The position numbers and the translations under genes were made by a program. Source: Dactylonectria macrodidyma (Eukaryota > Ascomycota > Sordariomycetes > Hypocreales > Nectriaceae). From it: DNA of 64,000 nt. Shown one piece after another: positions 13,773-26,394 of the stretch (within the stretch, counting starts at the first letter, position 1; each line of letters begins with the position of its first letter). The notes below the pieces were generated by a model. The model saw only the letters and a list, made by a program, of their open reading frames with translations, was not told the origin of the DNA and did not search any database. The DNA lies in NCBI GenBank assembly GCA_020744425.1, contig JAGMUV010000019.1, positions 1,402,068-1,466,067 on the forward strand, in the 5' to 3' direction.

Positions 13773-15447
13773 GGTCTCAGTCCAACCGACTGCTGGAGTG
13801 GTCCAGTTTGAGGTTGGTTCGAGCTGGGCACGGCGGGTTTAGAACGGTAGGTGAGTATTTCTGATGTTGACGTGGGCCAAGGCAACGGAGTAAAGGTTGA
13901 GAAAGGGGCTGGACCGATGAGGCGTCGTCGGGGGGGGGGGGGTTATTGCAGCCTAGATGTTTGGTCGACCAACCACCTGAGATGGCAGGGCGGCGTGCGA
14001 GGGAGTCGGGAGATGGCGCACGGCGAGAGGTCTGGTATGGGCGTGGAGGCTCTTGATGGCAGGCGCAAGGAGGCGAGGTATGATCGAAGGACGGGTGGGT
14101 TCGGCTACGAAGGGCTTGTGCAACTTTGACCGGGCTGGTCTTGTCTCTGTCGATGTGGTCTATTGGTTCTGATGAAGGAGGGCAGCTGGCGAGGCTGGAG
14201 GTAGTCCAGGCGCGTCGCAAAATGTCGACCGTGGAGCCTGAGGCAGCTGGGGGCCAACCCTCCTGGAACAGTTGGGGTATGTGATACACGTGTGGGTGTT
14301 GGCGCAGCGTTTGTCTTTTGCTGATGATGCGGTTGTGTTGTGGTCAAAGTTGGATTCTGGCCTTGGTCTGGGGACGCGACGAGGCGAGACGGGAGACGAA
14401 TGGCTGTCTACCTTGGGACTTTGTCAAGGCCCGGCCCAGATCTTGTTCTTACTTCTAGTGAAGTGCTAACCTACCTACCCTTGTAGATTCCAATGGAATT
14501 AACGGGGTACGTTGCACATTCAGTGGCTCAACCTATGGAACTGTCTGGCACTCCCTCTCGGTACCTCCATTAATTAACGGCATAGAGAAGCCAACTGGGA
14601 CCTGGAACATGTAATGCCTCTAGCGCATCCGTCCTGTCGGCCCCTTGCTATAACTTGAGTTAGGTACTGTGCACAACCCTTACAGCAATCATTGATTCCA
14701 TCGTCTCATACCACATCTTACCGAAATAGCCTACCCAGGTGTACCTTGTAGGCACGTCACGACATACCTATAGATGACAAGGAGCACTTATGGATACCAA
14801 TATAGTAGATTCATCGCCATGTTCTGTGCTGGGAGGGGGTTCTGGCATATGCATGAATCGAGGCTCTAGACAGGCTCCATGCATCAAGGGACCTAGCTAG
14901 AGCGATGCCGTATTCCAGAAGGGCCATACCAATAATGATCTGATACTGCCTTGTGAAGCATTCGATGAATATCCCAAGATCCGTTCTAGAATGGAAGAAC
15001 CAACATTAGGTATCTACTCAGGTCGATTGCATATCCGGTCATGAATGTCTACTACGCGGGTGCGTACTGTGGTTGGATTGAAGAATTATTTTGTGGGTCT
15101 TTGCATTTTTGCTTGACACAGGAATGGGCCATTCGTGATTCATCAGCTGCCCAGCGTCCAGTCTTTGGGTGTCCACTTCAGCCCCCCCAGCCCACTCACT
15201 GCCCTGCCACTTCCACTTCCACTTAAATGACACTACGTCAAACGCGAACGCGGTACAAACCTTACAAGGCCATTTGTAGCAAATCGTCTTTAGTAGACTC
15301 GACTCTACCACCACAATCGACGACACATCCTCACCCACTCCCGCACCACAGCTTTCGACGACTGGCCTTACTCACTTGTGCCTGGCCCATCTGTGCCAAC
15401 AAACGTCTTCAATCACTTTACGCCTCGTGTTTTCTCTCCGCTGCACG
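13773..15447. other. Divergent promoter between PAP1 and FKH2
   Basis: About 1.7 kb. The part next to PAP1 (13,780-14,450) is GC-rich and includes a run of about eleven G near 13,930. A more AT-rich stretch with scattered TACCTA motifs lies at about 14,460-14,780. CACTTCCACTTCCACTT is near 15,205. No conserved coding segment was found. Confidence 0.5.
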
Positions 15448-17546
15448 ATGCCGCCCTCAGCAAAACGGGCCCCGAGGGCCCGTCGCGATCCGCGCAAGGG
15501 TGTGGCTGCAACCGCGCCCACCGACCTCGAAGACTCGTCCCCAAGTCGACCTGCGAAGCGTCGCAAGAAGGTACGCGATAATACAACATGGTTGTAACAT
15601 AATGCATCATGAACGCGACATGAGCTGTGTCGATACGGTCCATCCTGGCCCTGCTGACGCCATCTCCTAAATAGATACACGATGACGACTCGCCTCCCAC
15701 CGACGACGACCAGCTAGTGTCGCAGATCACTCAGCAGTTGAGGAATCAACCCGTCCAAGCCAGCAAAGACCACGCCAATGCTATCCATGAGGCCAACGGA
15801 GACGGTGTCAAGGCATACGCAAAAGTCGCTGCCCAGGACTGGACATTCTACATTACCAAGTTGACCGTCAACATCGGCCGAGCCCCCGAGACGTCACACG
15901 CTGGCACTGGCGCCACCGGCGACAACGAGGATGAAGACCAGGTCCATATCGACTTAGGTCCCAGTAAGATGGTGTCGCGGGAACATGCCACTATCAGCTT
16001 TGACTCCAAGGACGAGAAGTGGTTTCTCCGCGTCAAGGGACGAAACGGCGCCAAGGTTGACGGCCAACCTCTCAAGGTCGGCGTCGCACACCCCCTCACC
16101 AGCGGCGAGGTCATCGAGATCGGAAATGTCGAGATGATCTTTGTGCTTCCTTTAGAGATCAGCCCCCTGCATGTCCACTCGACCTTTCTGCAGCGATGCG
16201 GACTCAGTGCCGACACACCTCAGTCTCGGTCCTCTCGTCGGCAACCCCTCATTGCCCCGGCACCTCCCGAGTACAAGCGACCAGGCACGCCGCCGTCTGC
16301 CCAGAGCCTACGCACTACCCACACGAAGTCGCCAGCCGTCAGTACCCCGGCAGTCATGGTAGGTGCCAACGGTGCCGACCTCAGCCAGGATGAGAACCAG
16401 CATATCAAGCCGCAGTACAGCTATGCCCAGATGATCACACAGGCTATCCTGAATGCCCCCGACGGCAAACTGAACTTGAACGGCATATACACCTTCATCA
16501 TGAGCAGCTATTCATACTACCGCCACCAGCAAGCCGCGGGTTGGCAGGTGAGTTTCTCCACACACCTGCCACCTTCCATACCATGTTGCTAACAGGAGCT
16601 AGAACTCTATCCGACACAACCTGTCACTAAACAAGGCGTTCGATAAGATTGCCCGCTCGACCGATGAGCCAGGAAAGGGTATGAAATGGCAAATCGTCGC
16701 CGAGGCTCGCGAGGAGATGGTGCGCAATGCCTATCGGATCGGCCGAGGAGGCCATAGAGGATCGTCCGCCCCGTCCTCACCGAGCCAACTCAGTTACATC
16801 ACACATGGCCCTCGAGACATGGCATCTAGAGAGCCCCCATCCGCTCGTAAGCGCCGAGGATCACCCTTGGCATCACCGCCTCCCAGATCCTCTCTACTCA
16901 TTGCTCAGTCAACTCCTGACAGGCCATCCGACCGATCTTTGGGAAGGAGTGCAACGCTCACCGCCGACGGTAGTCCGCTTCCCCGCCCCAGAAAGAATGT
17001 GGCAGCGGAATCGTCCTTCTCAGCGTATCATCCCCAGTCTCCAACTCTCACATCCTCATATCTGCAGGAGGATGGGACGTCTTTTGTGACACCTGCGCCG
17101 CCGCGGGTGCACCCGAAACTCGCACCCCCGAGCACCGCGCAGCGACCCAGCCAACACATGCCAACTAGCTCGCCCGCGCCATTTTGGAAATATGCGGATA
17201 TTGGTAGCACTCCATTGAAGCCTCTGGGCCTCGGCCCATATGAGCTGAGCCCATCCAAACCTGGAGGTGGACTTCCGCCGCAGAGCAGCAGCCCCCCCCG
17301 AGGAAACAAATCTCCCCCCAGCAGTCCGTCGCGGCCTCAAAAATCCAGCCCGCAGCAAATTACCGACCCCGGCGAAGTGGAAGAAGAGGAAGGCTTTGAT
17401 TTAACCAAGTACGTTGAGGCCCGCTACTTTATCAAATTTGATGGTTCTAACATGTTATTGCCAGGGGATTCCAGAGTATCGGATCCTACCACGCTCCGGT
17501 AGGGCGGGGTGCGTCTATTGCAAGCGCCCTAAAAGGCCGCATTTAA
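15448..17546 (+). CDS. FKH2: FHA-forkhead transcription factor
   Basis: Four exons: 15448-15570, 15675-16547, 16603-17408 and 17465-17546, 627 residues. An FHA domain lies at about residues 98-185 (TVNIGRAPE, SREHATISFD, GRNGAKVDG). A forkhead DNA-binding domain follows at about 286-380 (KPQYSYAQMITQAIL, WQNSIRHNLSLNKAF, GKGMKWQI), split by intron 2 exactly at GWQ/NSIRHN. FHA plus forkhead is the layout of yeast Fkh1/Fkh2, which control G2/M genes and silencing. The long tail is Ser/Pro-rich and disordered. The last intron (17409-17464, branch TCTAAC) is supported because it joins FDLTK to a C-terminus beginning GFQSIGSYHAPVG; reading through it would stop at 17502. Confidence 0.93.
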
Positions 17547-18156
17547 TGCTGAGATGACGACAACATGATATGACGATAATGATCAAGGGGTGTTGTGTTT
17601 GTTTCCCGGCAATTATACTATATGGCATTTGCGCCATGTATCGTCGGGATGGCTTCAATATATCTTGTTGTCCCTCTATAAGCGAGGTGGAATAAAGCCG
17701 ATTATTCTACCTACAACGCTGATATGGGCCTCCTACAAAGGCTATGACTGAAGCTTTACATCAATGGCCTTGTCACCTGGTCGTTGCCGGTCAATAGCCC
17801 TCTAGCTTTGTGATCCTGTGGAATGGTTGCTCAGCGGGCTACTAACGTGAGGCTTTGCTTTCTTCTAGCAGCGAGATTGCTCAAAGTTGAACAATAATGG
17901 CATTGGAGTGAAGATATTCGTCTTGGCGGCTCTAGCCTTTTGTTACTACCGGTACAATATGCAAACGCGCCTATTTAGATGCAAATGTATGACCATCTTT
18001 CATCCGCCCATCATCCCAAGACCTACGCCCAGGGCCTCCATTCAGAACCATCCGCCGAACTTTCCATGTACATCCCTACTTTTACACAGCAGTGAGCAAA
18101 TCTCGATCGCACAACAGCATCATGAGGTCAATGTGTGAGGCAGCGTGGTAATACAC
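17547..18156. other. Convergent 3' spacer
   Basis: About 610 nt between FKH2 and CLU1 stops. An AT-rich 3' UTR-like part lies at 17,560-17,700. No gene is supported. Confidence 0.5.
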
Positions 18157-21100
18157 TTATCGGGCTGCCTGACCTCGCCTCTTTGGGTTTCCCCGACTAG
18201 GCCTCTTCTTAGAAGACTTTGTCGTTTGGTCGCCACCTTCAATGAACTTGATGAGCTCGTCGATGCTGCGAGAATCGATCTGTGACCCCTGAGCGTTGCT
18301 GCCCTGGGGGGCAGCAGAGGCTGCCTGGGCTGGGGATGCAGTCGTATTGAATCGGATTCCAGATCGAATTCGTCGCGCCTGAACATCCTTGGCATGCTTT
18401 GCAATGGAGACGGCATTTTGCGTCAGCTGCTCTAACCAGCTCTCTGCTTCCTTGGTATTCTTGTCCTCGGGACCAAGCTCCGCTAGGAACACGTTATACG
18501 ACTCACGCATACGGTTGACGGCTCCCTTAGAATCATGGTCAAGAGCGAGAGCCTGGGCAAGCTGGAACAGCAGGGTGGCTGAGTTGACCGATTGTTTGCC
18601 AAATACAGACTCACACACCCGCAGTGACTCCTCAAACCAGAGTCGAGACTCGTGGTATGCCTTTAGATGCTGTAGCATCACTGCGGCGTTGTTAATAGTA
18701 GTGATGGAGTCAGGGTGGCCAGGCCCATAGATGATCTTCCACATCTTTAGGGCGTGCTTGGAGTACACTAGAGCGCCCTTGCTATCGCCGACTTGATGCA
18801 GGAACAAGCTCAGGTTGAGGTAATTGAGAAGGGTCTCAGACGAATCCACGCCAACAGTCCTTTCGGCAACGATGATGGCCTTCCTGGCAAGCTCGACAGC
18901 AGCCTCCTTATCGTCAAGCTGATAGTACAGCATTGACAGACTGTTATAGACTCTGGCAACCTCTGGGTGCAGGATCCCATATATCTGCTCATGGAGGGAG
19001 AGAGACTCCAATAGAAGCTCTTGACCAAGCTTCTTCTGGTTCTGCATGATGGAGATGCGACCAGCCTCGAGGGCTTCCTCAGCGAGGGCGCTCCTGGGAC
19101 ACGAGTCTTTGATCAGGGGGACAAGGTCGATGATGTCGTCAGCACTGAAGGTGTGGATGTTGACTGGTGCAGCAACAACGGGAGGAGGCGAGTCGCGACC
19201 CTTCTTCTTCTTCTTCTTGGACTCGCCATTCGCCGGACTGTTGTTGACGGGTTGGGTAGTCTTGACAGGAATCTTTGCAGCCGACTCGTCGGCTGAAAAC
19301 AAGTAATCCCGGGCCTGAATCTGGATACCAAGCTTCAAGCACACCTCGCGGAGAAGCTGGGTAGGTCGAACATGCGAGAACCACTGCTGGTCCAACTTGT
19401 ATCTGAAACGCTTGAGTGTGTGCTCTTCAATACTCGCGCGTAGCAATTCGGGTGTGAGCTCCTCAAAAGACCAATCTGCATCAGTGTAGAGGGTACGCAG
19501 CTCCGAGTCAATCTCAGCAACGGGTTTCGAGTTAAATTTGTGGCCGAGGAGACAGTTGAGCAGATGTGAAACGCAGGCAGGGATGGCAGGGACAGGGACA
19601 CGACGAAGGGAGACTGCAGCCACATGTTTAAAGGACCGCGTGACCATGTCCTGGACACAGATCTCTCGTAGGCACTGAAGCCTTCCGTCGTTGCTAAGCT
19701 CAGCAACCTTGCCCAAGTAGCGCACGTTAATTCCGCGCTTGTGCAGAAGTCGGCTCAGCGACTGACCATCCATGGGGAAACTGATGTCAGACTCAGAAAG
19801 TTCCTGCAACAGGCTGGGAATCACTTGTTCACGCAGGTAGGTGCCAGCCGCCCTGACCTCAGCTTCATCGGCCCCAAACTCAGCCTTCTCAGCATCTGTC
19901 TGCGGGGTTTGGCCGCTGAAGGCATCTGGGTTGAGTGCAAATCGGAAGTCGGAAAGGTCGGGTTGGGCCTTTTCACCCTTCGCCACCTTCTTGCTCGCGG
20001 CCTTGGCGGGCTTCGCCTTCTCCTCGTCGCTGTCCTCGTCGCTGTCTTCATCGCTGTCTTCGTCGCTAGATTCGTCGCTGTCTTCATCACTGGACCCATC
20101 GTCTGCAGGCTTGGTTGCCTCGTTGCGGCGGGCAAGTTCCTTGTCTACCCATTCTTTCATTCTAAACCGCCCAAAGGAGTCGACCAGTTCCGGTCGAAGG
20201 ACAGTCATCCGGTGGGGATACTCGGCGGCACCCTTGTGATCTTCCGCTTCATCTAACCAAGCAATATCCAGGGGAGTGATCCTATAAAGATCAAGGACAT
20301 ACTTGCGTCCATCAGTTCCCATCAATCCCTTGGTTTCCACGCTCGCCTCTAGCTCAAACCTCTTTCCATCCTTATCCCAGACGGGGTGTTTCTTGACCTT
20401 GAGCGCCTTAGATAGCTGGGCAAACCCAGCAGCAAAACGCTCATCAGCGGCGACAATGTCTTTTCCGTCCACAGCGCCATAGTCGATCTGGTTCTCACCA
20501 GGCTCGCGTTGCTTGAAAATTCCAGGCACAATGCTCTGACCAACAATACGCTTTCCGAGATAATCGACTACGGCGGTAGCTGGAGTGAAGAGGCCTTCGA
20601 TGTCCAACTGGTTCACCAGCTTCACGCCAGCCACATCCTTGCCGGTGGCAACTCGAGCAGCTTCATCGCCACCTTCTGAGGTAAACGTACCAACACCGTC
20701 AGCACCGAATGAGAAGAATATGTTGTTGTAAACGAAAATCTGGGCGTCTTTGCACTCGGTAGGATTTAGCGGGGCGATCTCACCGCGGGCAACCATGACA
20801 GCACCCTTGGTAGCCGCGTCATTGTAGTCGGCGAACAGTTTAGATACGAGGCGCTCTCGAAAAACACGGTCTTGGACGGTCTCCCGAGGCAACTCTTTAG
20901 CTGACTGAAACTCCTCGTTCCAATCTCGCAGTGTATCTGTGTTCTCAACTCCTGCGAGCAGATACGTCTCTTGGGATCGCGTGGAGTCAGGCAGATGTGT
21001 GCAGAGAGAGGAAGTTGGAGCTGGCACAGCCCATGGTGCAGCAGGAACAGCGTTGGTGATTTGGAAAGTGGCTAGAGGGTCTCTTTGGTTGTTGTACTCC

Positions 21101-22173
21101 TGAAGCTGTGTAAATGACTCGGCGAAGGAGGGAGAAAGAGTATCGATCAGGCTGAGTAGAGAGTGAGAGGATTGCCCTTTAGGAGCCGGCCTGGGGAAAG
21201 GGTCAAACTTTGCGTTTGACGACTTGTTAATGAAGAAGCCCGAGACGTGGGATGTGATTTGAAATTGCTCGCCCTCGGTCGTGGTGACAATGAGGTAAAG
21301 CAGATGACCGCGCTGCTTTAGGTGGGGAGGCGGGGGGTTCCAGGGTGACAGGGCGATGGATTTCACCGTCTTGGGTGCTGGGGGGGTCTCCTTGGGAATG
21401 AGGCTCGTCAGGGAGGGAATTGCCTGGAAATCGTAGTCCTTGACAGGAAGCTCAGCAGAAGAAGTCTCGTCGTTGTTCGTATGAGCTTCGTTGGCGACTG
21501 TTTCGAAGAGAGAGAGGCCGGGGAGCACGCCCTGGGAGGTCTCGGAACGGTTCCCGGCGGCGCCAATGAGTTCTCGGATACGGACGAGATGGATGCGAGC
21601 CTCCTTCTCGGTGTAAGGGTCTTGAACCAGGTGAAACTCAGGGTTGGGGCCCAGGTCAGGGATCTCGGCGAGGGGGATAAAGTCATTGATCCGTTCGCCG
21701 TTGTACTCGAGGTGGAAGCACGTGTACTGGAAAGCAGCGGGCAGGTCGATGACAGACTGGCGAACCTCGTGAACTTGTTCTTGGGATGAGACCTAGACAG
21801 TGGCATCAGCATGGACGGGCAGAGAGGCGAAGCAGGCGAACTGACCATGATTTGCATCTTGTCGGACTTTGCATTCGGCAGGACAACAGTCAGGTTAAGC
21901 AGAGCTGACGATGGATTCGATTAGAAGGCAGTCGAAACAGACAGTTATACCAGATAATAATTACCTTCAGCTCCAGCATCAGCATCGGGAGCGGGCATCA
22001 TGTTCTCCAACTCCTCGCTCGCGGCGGCTACGGCATCGGTTAGGTCCCGGTCGGTGGTTGACGGCTTTGACGGCATTGACGGGGGTGGAAGTGGGATGTC
22101 GGAAGTGGGATGTCGGAAGCTTGGTTTACTACTCACCTGGCGCAGCAGCGGGAGGGACAGGGTCAGAAGCCAT
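18157..22173 (-). CDS. CLU1: Clustered mitochondria protein (CLU1/CluA)
   Basis: Four exons: 22173-22137, 22027-21965, 21904-21846 and 21792-18157, 1264 residues. The first three exons are small; joining them gives LNLTVVLPNAKSDKMQIMVSSQEQVHEVRQSV, the conserved CLU N-terminus. The large last exon carries the CLU domain (for example GVENTDTLRDWNEEFQSAKELP and YNNIFFSFG), then GINVRYLGKV. A TPR region follows near residues 950-1130 (LSMLYYQLDDKEAAVELARKA, GPGHPDSITTINN), and the tail is basic. A Ser/Asp/Glu tract of DSDEDS units lies at about residues 615-643. CLU proteins bind mRNAs for mitochondrial proteins and keep mitochondria dispersed in the cytosol. Acceptor choice for exon 2 is less certain than the rest. 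Confidence 0.94.
22080..22116. repeat. Tandem 15-bp repeat in CLU1 intron 1
   Basis: Two adjacent copies of GTGGGATGTCGGAAG lie inside the first intron of CLU1. No function is evident. Confidence 0.7.
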
Positions 22174-22714
22174 TCTTTGGAACAATTAGAATGGGGAAAC
22201 TAAACGGAGAAGGAGACAAGATGACACAGAGGAGAGGAAAGACCAGTCATGGGACATGCACTGGCGATGACAGGCAAACAATTGCAATGACTTGGTCCGT
22301 CAAATGTCAAGATGGAGCGGAGCGGTGGGTGGGAGGAGAGAAAAAAATTGCTACTTTTGCTCACGGCAATGCAGTGCGTGGGTAGGTGGGGAGACAGATA
22401 GCCGGAGGGGATGCTAGACAGCCTCGATACCTCCCTATGCTGGTCAGATTTGCTGGTGCTCTAGGTACAGGCCGGGTATCCCCGTGAGCCGCATTCCCGC
22501 TGGAGAGCCGGCTAACCCCAGGAATTGGAAAGATGGCTAGTCCAAAAGAGGATGAAAGTAAACAGTTAAAGTTGAAGCTGGCCGTAAATACAACACACTC
22601 GTCACAGCTGTACACTTCCTAACCACCTACGCCCCTCACACTCACGACTGATATTTGTTGCTTAATGTATAAAACACACCCTGAAAGCTTCATTAATCTT
22701 ATTCATCATCTTCA
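22174..22714. other. Divergent promoter
   Basis: About 540 nt between the CLU1 start and the start of the next plus-strand gene. No coding segment or clear regulatory motif was recognised. Confidence 0.5.
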
Positions 22715-25348
22715 ATGACCGAGGCAACATGCTCCTTCTCCTTGTCATCGGCGCACGCGATAATGGCCGACAGAAGCCGTCCCAACTCCGTGGACGACCT
22801 TCAACCGTGGACCGCCGCTCGATGCCACCGACTACTCCGTCAATTGCAATGCCGTCTTGGGGTCTTGCGAAAACTGATTCATGAGGCTCGCCAGCCTGCC
22901 ACACGAGGCATATCCAAGCAAGCTAACTCTCACGAGGAGCGCACCAAACCGCCGAAGCGCGCCCGCTATACCTACGCACAACGCCGATCAACCTCGTCGA
23001 ACCACAAGACTGCAAATCCAACTTTGACGACACCTTCTCGAACAGTCCGCACACTAGGATCACTCAAACTGGGAGCTTACCCGCCAGCCTCCGAACCGGT
23101 TGAATTCCCTACGCCGGTGCTTCGTCGGGTGTGCAGCCAACCTGCTGTGTGTAGCTCCTCGCCTCAGCGAGATGGCACCGCATGTTCGATGCCCTCGGCC
23201 CTAATATCGGAACTGCAATCTCTCCGCCGACTAGCCCCTGATGGCCACTATCGCATTTACGAAGCCATTTTTGGCTGGCTCAGTGGGTTGCTACGATCAA
23301 CCGAGTCCAGGACACCAGCACCGTCACCGAAGAGTTTGCTTGGGATGTGCTTGCGCAAAGTACCTGCGGCCTTGGCTGACATTGAAGCCTGGGATAGCCA
23401 GGTTGCGGAAGAGAACGGAACTAAATCTGTGTTGGACTCGTCCAACGCCTCTGTCGAGCTTTATGGACAGCTGGAGGGGTTTGGAACGAGCGAGAAGGGA
23501 TGGAAGCCGTTGAGACTCGTTGTTCGCGCACACGCATTATTGATCCTGGGCGAGGCTGTATCCGAAGGGCTTTTCGAACCCGAATTCGTGCGGCTGCTAG
23601 CGCAGGTATACCTGAACTTCAAGTGTGCCCAGGATGCCTCCATGATCGTGTTGAATCTTCCATCTCGGCCCGCAGCCCCAAAGAACTCGTTGAGCAGGCT
23701 TGACGAAGCTCGCCGTTTCGAACCGCTGGCGGTTATCGCGAATAACTTACAAGTTAACGCTTCCGGATCCTCATTCGACTGTCTCTCGAGTCTTATCAAG
23801 AGCGGAAAACTACCCCTGGAGTGGGCATACACCAAAGGGTTGGGGAAAGTGTGGGCAACAGCTCTGGAAGCCATAGCTACCAGCAGGCCAAAACCCTCAG
23901 CCATCGACTTCATTTGTACGGCGATGTGCCAATTATCGATGCACGAGGGAATAGGCGAAGTGTCGAAGGGGGCCACCGCGAAACAGGCACTGGTCAGCGT
24001 GGCTGCCGGACTGACTGCCACAGCATTGATACTAGGAAACGGGACTGGTGTCGACATGAGTTCGGCAAGGAGGTCGGCTGCTAGGCGGATGATGCATGTT
24101 TTAGATCGCTGTGTGTGTTCCTTGCAGCGGGAGCTGAAGACCTCTGATGACGAGTGTCTATTCATCCTTACCATGGCCCGATACATCGCCATGGCCGAGA
24201 GTGATTACATCGACTTGGCAGTCAAGAGACAGGTGGAGGAAGAGTTCAGGCAGCTCGTGGCGGGCGAAGACGATACTGCAGCGCAGAAACACTATCTACA
24301 GGCGGTGTTTCTCATTTCTACCATCGCGCGATACCGCGGGCGGGTATGCAGCATTGCGTGTCATGACATGTTGTCGGAAATTTGCACTATGCTCAATGAC
24401 ATGGAGCTCCCTGATTGGTTCTCTGGGGGATTGAAGGTGGATGGTGCTTTTCTTTTGGCACAAAAGACAAACGATCTCCGAGACATTGCTTTTGCCGATA
24501 AACTTCACTTGGCTGGGAGGGAGTGTATTGAGACTGGCATGTTTTATTCGGGCTGGCGCTGGGAGGAGGGCATAGGCGAGTGGGTGCTGCCGAGCCCGAC
24601 AACCAAGGCCCGAGTTGCCGGCGAAAGTTTACACAAAAGTCAGAGTTCGGGCCAGCAGGGGAGGAAGCGGGGCCGTGACGCGGACCGGGGATCGGAGGGA
24701 GGGAGCCGGAAACGAGGCGGAAGGAGTGTCAGAAAGAGAGAGAGAAACACAAACGGTGGCAATACCAGCAACGTCGACGGCGATGGTGACGGCGACGGGG
24801 AATGCGACGGAGAACCCGACAGGCATGACACATGTGAGGAGGAAGATAGCGGGGATGAACTCAGCGGTGCTTGGGATCATGCGTCTGGCATTTGTGGGCT
24901 CGGCCTGGGGAACGCTGCCAGGACCAGCATCGTCAGCAGCGATGCCAACCTCAGAGAGTGGCCCTCCAGAAGCATGAGTGGTATCAGCAGGCACCGGATT
25001 GGGCGCTCGAACGACGTGATGGGCGAGCAGAGCCCTATCGGGAGGGGCCATCGCGGCAGCAACCAGGGGGGATCCTCGTCATCGGCGGCGTCCGCTGCGT
25101 CGTCATCAGGGTGTAAATGGCAGTTCCAGTCGTTACAGTCACAGTCGCAGTCAGGCCCGCAGCCGCAGAGGCATTCGCGGGCGCTGGTGGGAGCTGAAAG
25201 GCAGCCAACCAAGAACAACAAGCGCGCGGGTTCAGGGACGACGGGCCTGATGCGGGCAGGGGACGGGGCGGGGTTGATCAGGGGCATGTCACAGCGGAGA
25301 GGCAGCATCAACTGGGATGTGGAGGATGATTGGGACGAGCTGGTTTAG
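22715..25348 (+). CDS. Conserved-looking fungal protein of unknown function
   Basis: A single intronless frame of 877 residues; a second in-frame ATG at 22763 (MADRSRPNSVDDLQPWT) may be the true start. I do not recognise a domain. Residues about 20-60 are basic and helical (WTAARCHRLLRQLQCRLGVL). A basic linker with RTLGSLKLGAYPP follows. From about 160 to 640 there is an alpha-helical, moderately hydrophobic region with regular leucines that could be a HEAT/ARM-like solenoid. The tail from about 640 is low complexity (Gly, Ser, Arg, Asp), with basic patches such as RKRGRDADRGSEGGSRKRGG that could target the nucleus. Codon use resembles the neighbours and the 2.6-kb frame is unbroken, so it is surely coding. 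A nuclear scaffold is a guess only. Confidence 0.75.
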   Translation: MTEATCSFSLSSAHAIMADRSRPNSVDDLQPWTAARCHRLLRQLQCRLGVLRKLIHEARQPATRGISKQANSHEERTKPPKRARYTYAQRRSTSSNHKTANPTLTTPSRTVRTLGSLKLGAYPPASEPVEFPTPVLRRVCSQPAVCSSSPQRDGTACSMPSALISELQSLRRLAPDGHYRIYEAIFGWLSGLLRSTESRTPAPSPKSLLGMCLRKVPAALADIEAWDSQVAEENGTKSVLDSSNASVELYGQLEGFGTSEKGWKPLRLVVRAHALLILGEAVSEGLFEPEFVRLLAQVYLNFKCAQDASMIVLNLPSRPAAPKNSLSRLDEARRFEPLAVIANNLQVNASGSSFDCLSSLIKSGKLPLEWAYTKGLGKVWATALEAIATSRPKPSAIDFICTAMCQLSMHEGIGEVSKGATAKQALVSVAAGLTATALILGNGTGVDMSSARRSAARRMMHVLDRCVCSLQRELKTSDDECLFILTMARYIAMAESDYIDLAVKRQVEEEFRQLVAGEDDTAAQKHYLQAVFLISTIARYRGRVCSIACHDMLSEICTMLNDMELPDWFSGGLKVDGAFLLAQKTNDLRDIAFADKLHLAGRECIETGMFYSGWRWEEGIGEWVLPSPTTKARVAGESLHKSQSSGQQGRKRGRDADRGSEGGSRKRGGRSVRKRERNTNGGNTSNVDGDGDGDGECDGEPDRHDTCEEEDSGDELSGAWDHASGICGLGLGNAARTSIVSSDANLREWPSRSMSGISRHRIGRSNDVMGEQSPIGRGHRGSNQGGSSSSAASAASSSGCKWQFQSLQSQSQSGPQPQRHSRALVGAERQPTKNNKRAGSGTTGLMRAGDGAGLIRGMSQRRGSINWDVEDDWDELV

Positions 25349-26394
25349 GTGGTGGAGAGCATATTCAAGGGGCATTCGTTGATCTGTTACCTGGAGGGGG
25401 AGGGGCTCCGCACCTGTTCAGTACTGCAGCATGTACGAAGTACGTATGTGCGTACGAAAATACGAGTCGATGGGACAAAACTGGTTGACTGGATCGATGG
25501 GTTGACGGGCTCGAGCCCGGCCTTAGGAGAGCATCTGTCACAGTGGAGCACCAGCCACTTGAAACCGCCGTCGCTGAGAATACTTCCATGAGGCCTGCCT
25601 TGGGCTGCGTGGCTCCGTGTGGCTCGCGAATCAATCTTGCTCGTCTCCCAAGTGCCGGGGAGTGGCTGGTTTCAGACCCCCCGCTGGCGTCGGCTGGCGT
25701 CGAGGCCCCAGTTTTAATCGTTGCGTTTCCACCAACAATCGCTCGAGGCACATCCTAGCAATCGCGGTGCAACATTCTTAATCTGGGTCCCCGAAACACT
25801 CGTCTTGTTAGTGGCCAACGAAAACCTCGATTGACAGCCCCTCTTAACCCAGGGCTCGTCGCCATGAGGTGATGTGATGGCCTGCACGCGCCGCATCTGC
25901 GGTGCTGACCTTTGCTGGAGACGGCATCTGTGCACTAAAAATCATTACCTGCTGCCCGTATGAAGTATTATGCATTCAAGATATCGGAGTCTGTGCCTCA
26001 CTAGTACCTGGTAGCAGAATCTTTACCCCTACCAAGCCTTGGCCTCCGTGGGTAGCCAATCCGCACGCCGTTTTAATTACGACGCACTCAATGTTTATAT
26101 TTGATATATGGTGCCAATGCTTGCTGCACATCCCTCCCTGATCTCTTCTTCACCGTTTCGTCCTTTTCTCGACGGTGTTTCCGCGGCTGCTAGATTGCAC
26201 GCCCCTTTCCATTCTCTCTCTCCCTTCTCAACACTTCGTTTCTGGCTGTTTGGTCATTCATTCCATGGGACACTCCATTCCTCGTGGTGCCATTTTACTT
26301 CTTATTTCTCCTCTTCTTCGTCGACTTTGACCAATTTTTTCACATCACCTCTTCTCTCTTCGTTCTCTTTCTTACACCGTTTACCGTCATCACA
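25349..26394. other. Spacer upstream of ferric reductase gene
   Basis: About 1 kb. It has ACGAAGTACGTATGTGCGTACG near 25,435 (a partial palindrome around TACGTA). A strong pyrimidine-rich run from about 26,130 to 26,390 (TTCTCTCTCC, TTCTTCGTC) ends at the reductase ATG and is probably its promoter and 5' leader. No gene is supported. Confidence 0.5.

Noticed and set aside
13777..14289. 170-residue open frame upstream of PAP1 on the minus strand
   Set aside because: It begins with no family motif, is Pro/Ser/Arg-rich, lies directly in the PAP1 5' leader region and has the random composition of GC-rich spacer DNA.
17409..17502. FKH2 ending at the TAG at 17,502
   Set aside because: A good intron (GTACGT, TCTAAC, CCAG) removes this segment and yields a more plausible C-terminus ending at 17,546.
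19741..20256. Plus-strand 171-residue frame opposite CLU1
   Set aside because: It is the antisense shadow of the acidic Ser/Asp repeat in CLU1; the valine/alanine-rich translation is a mirror of those codons.
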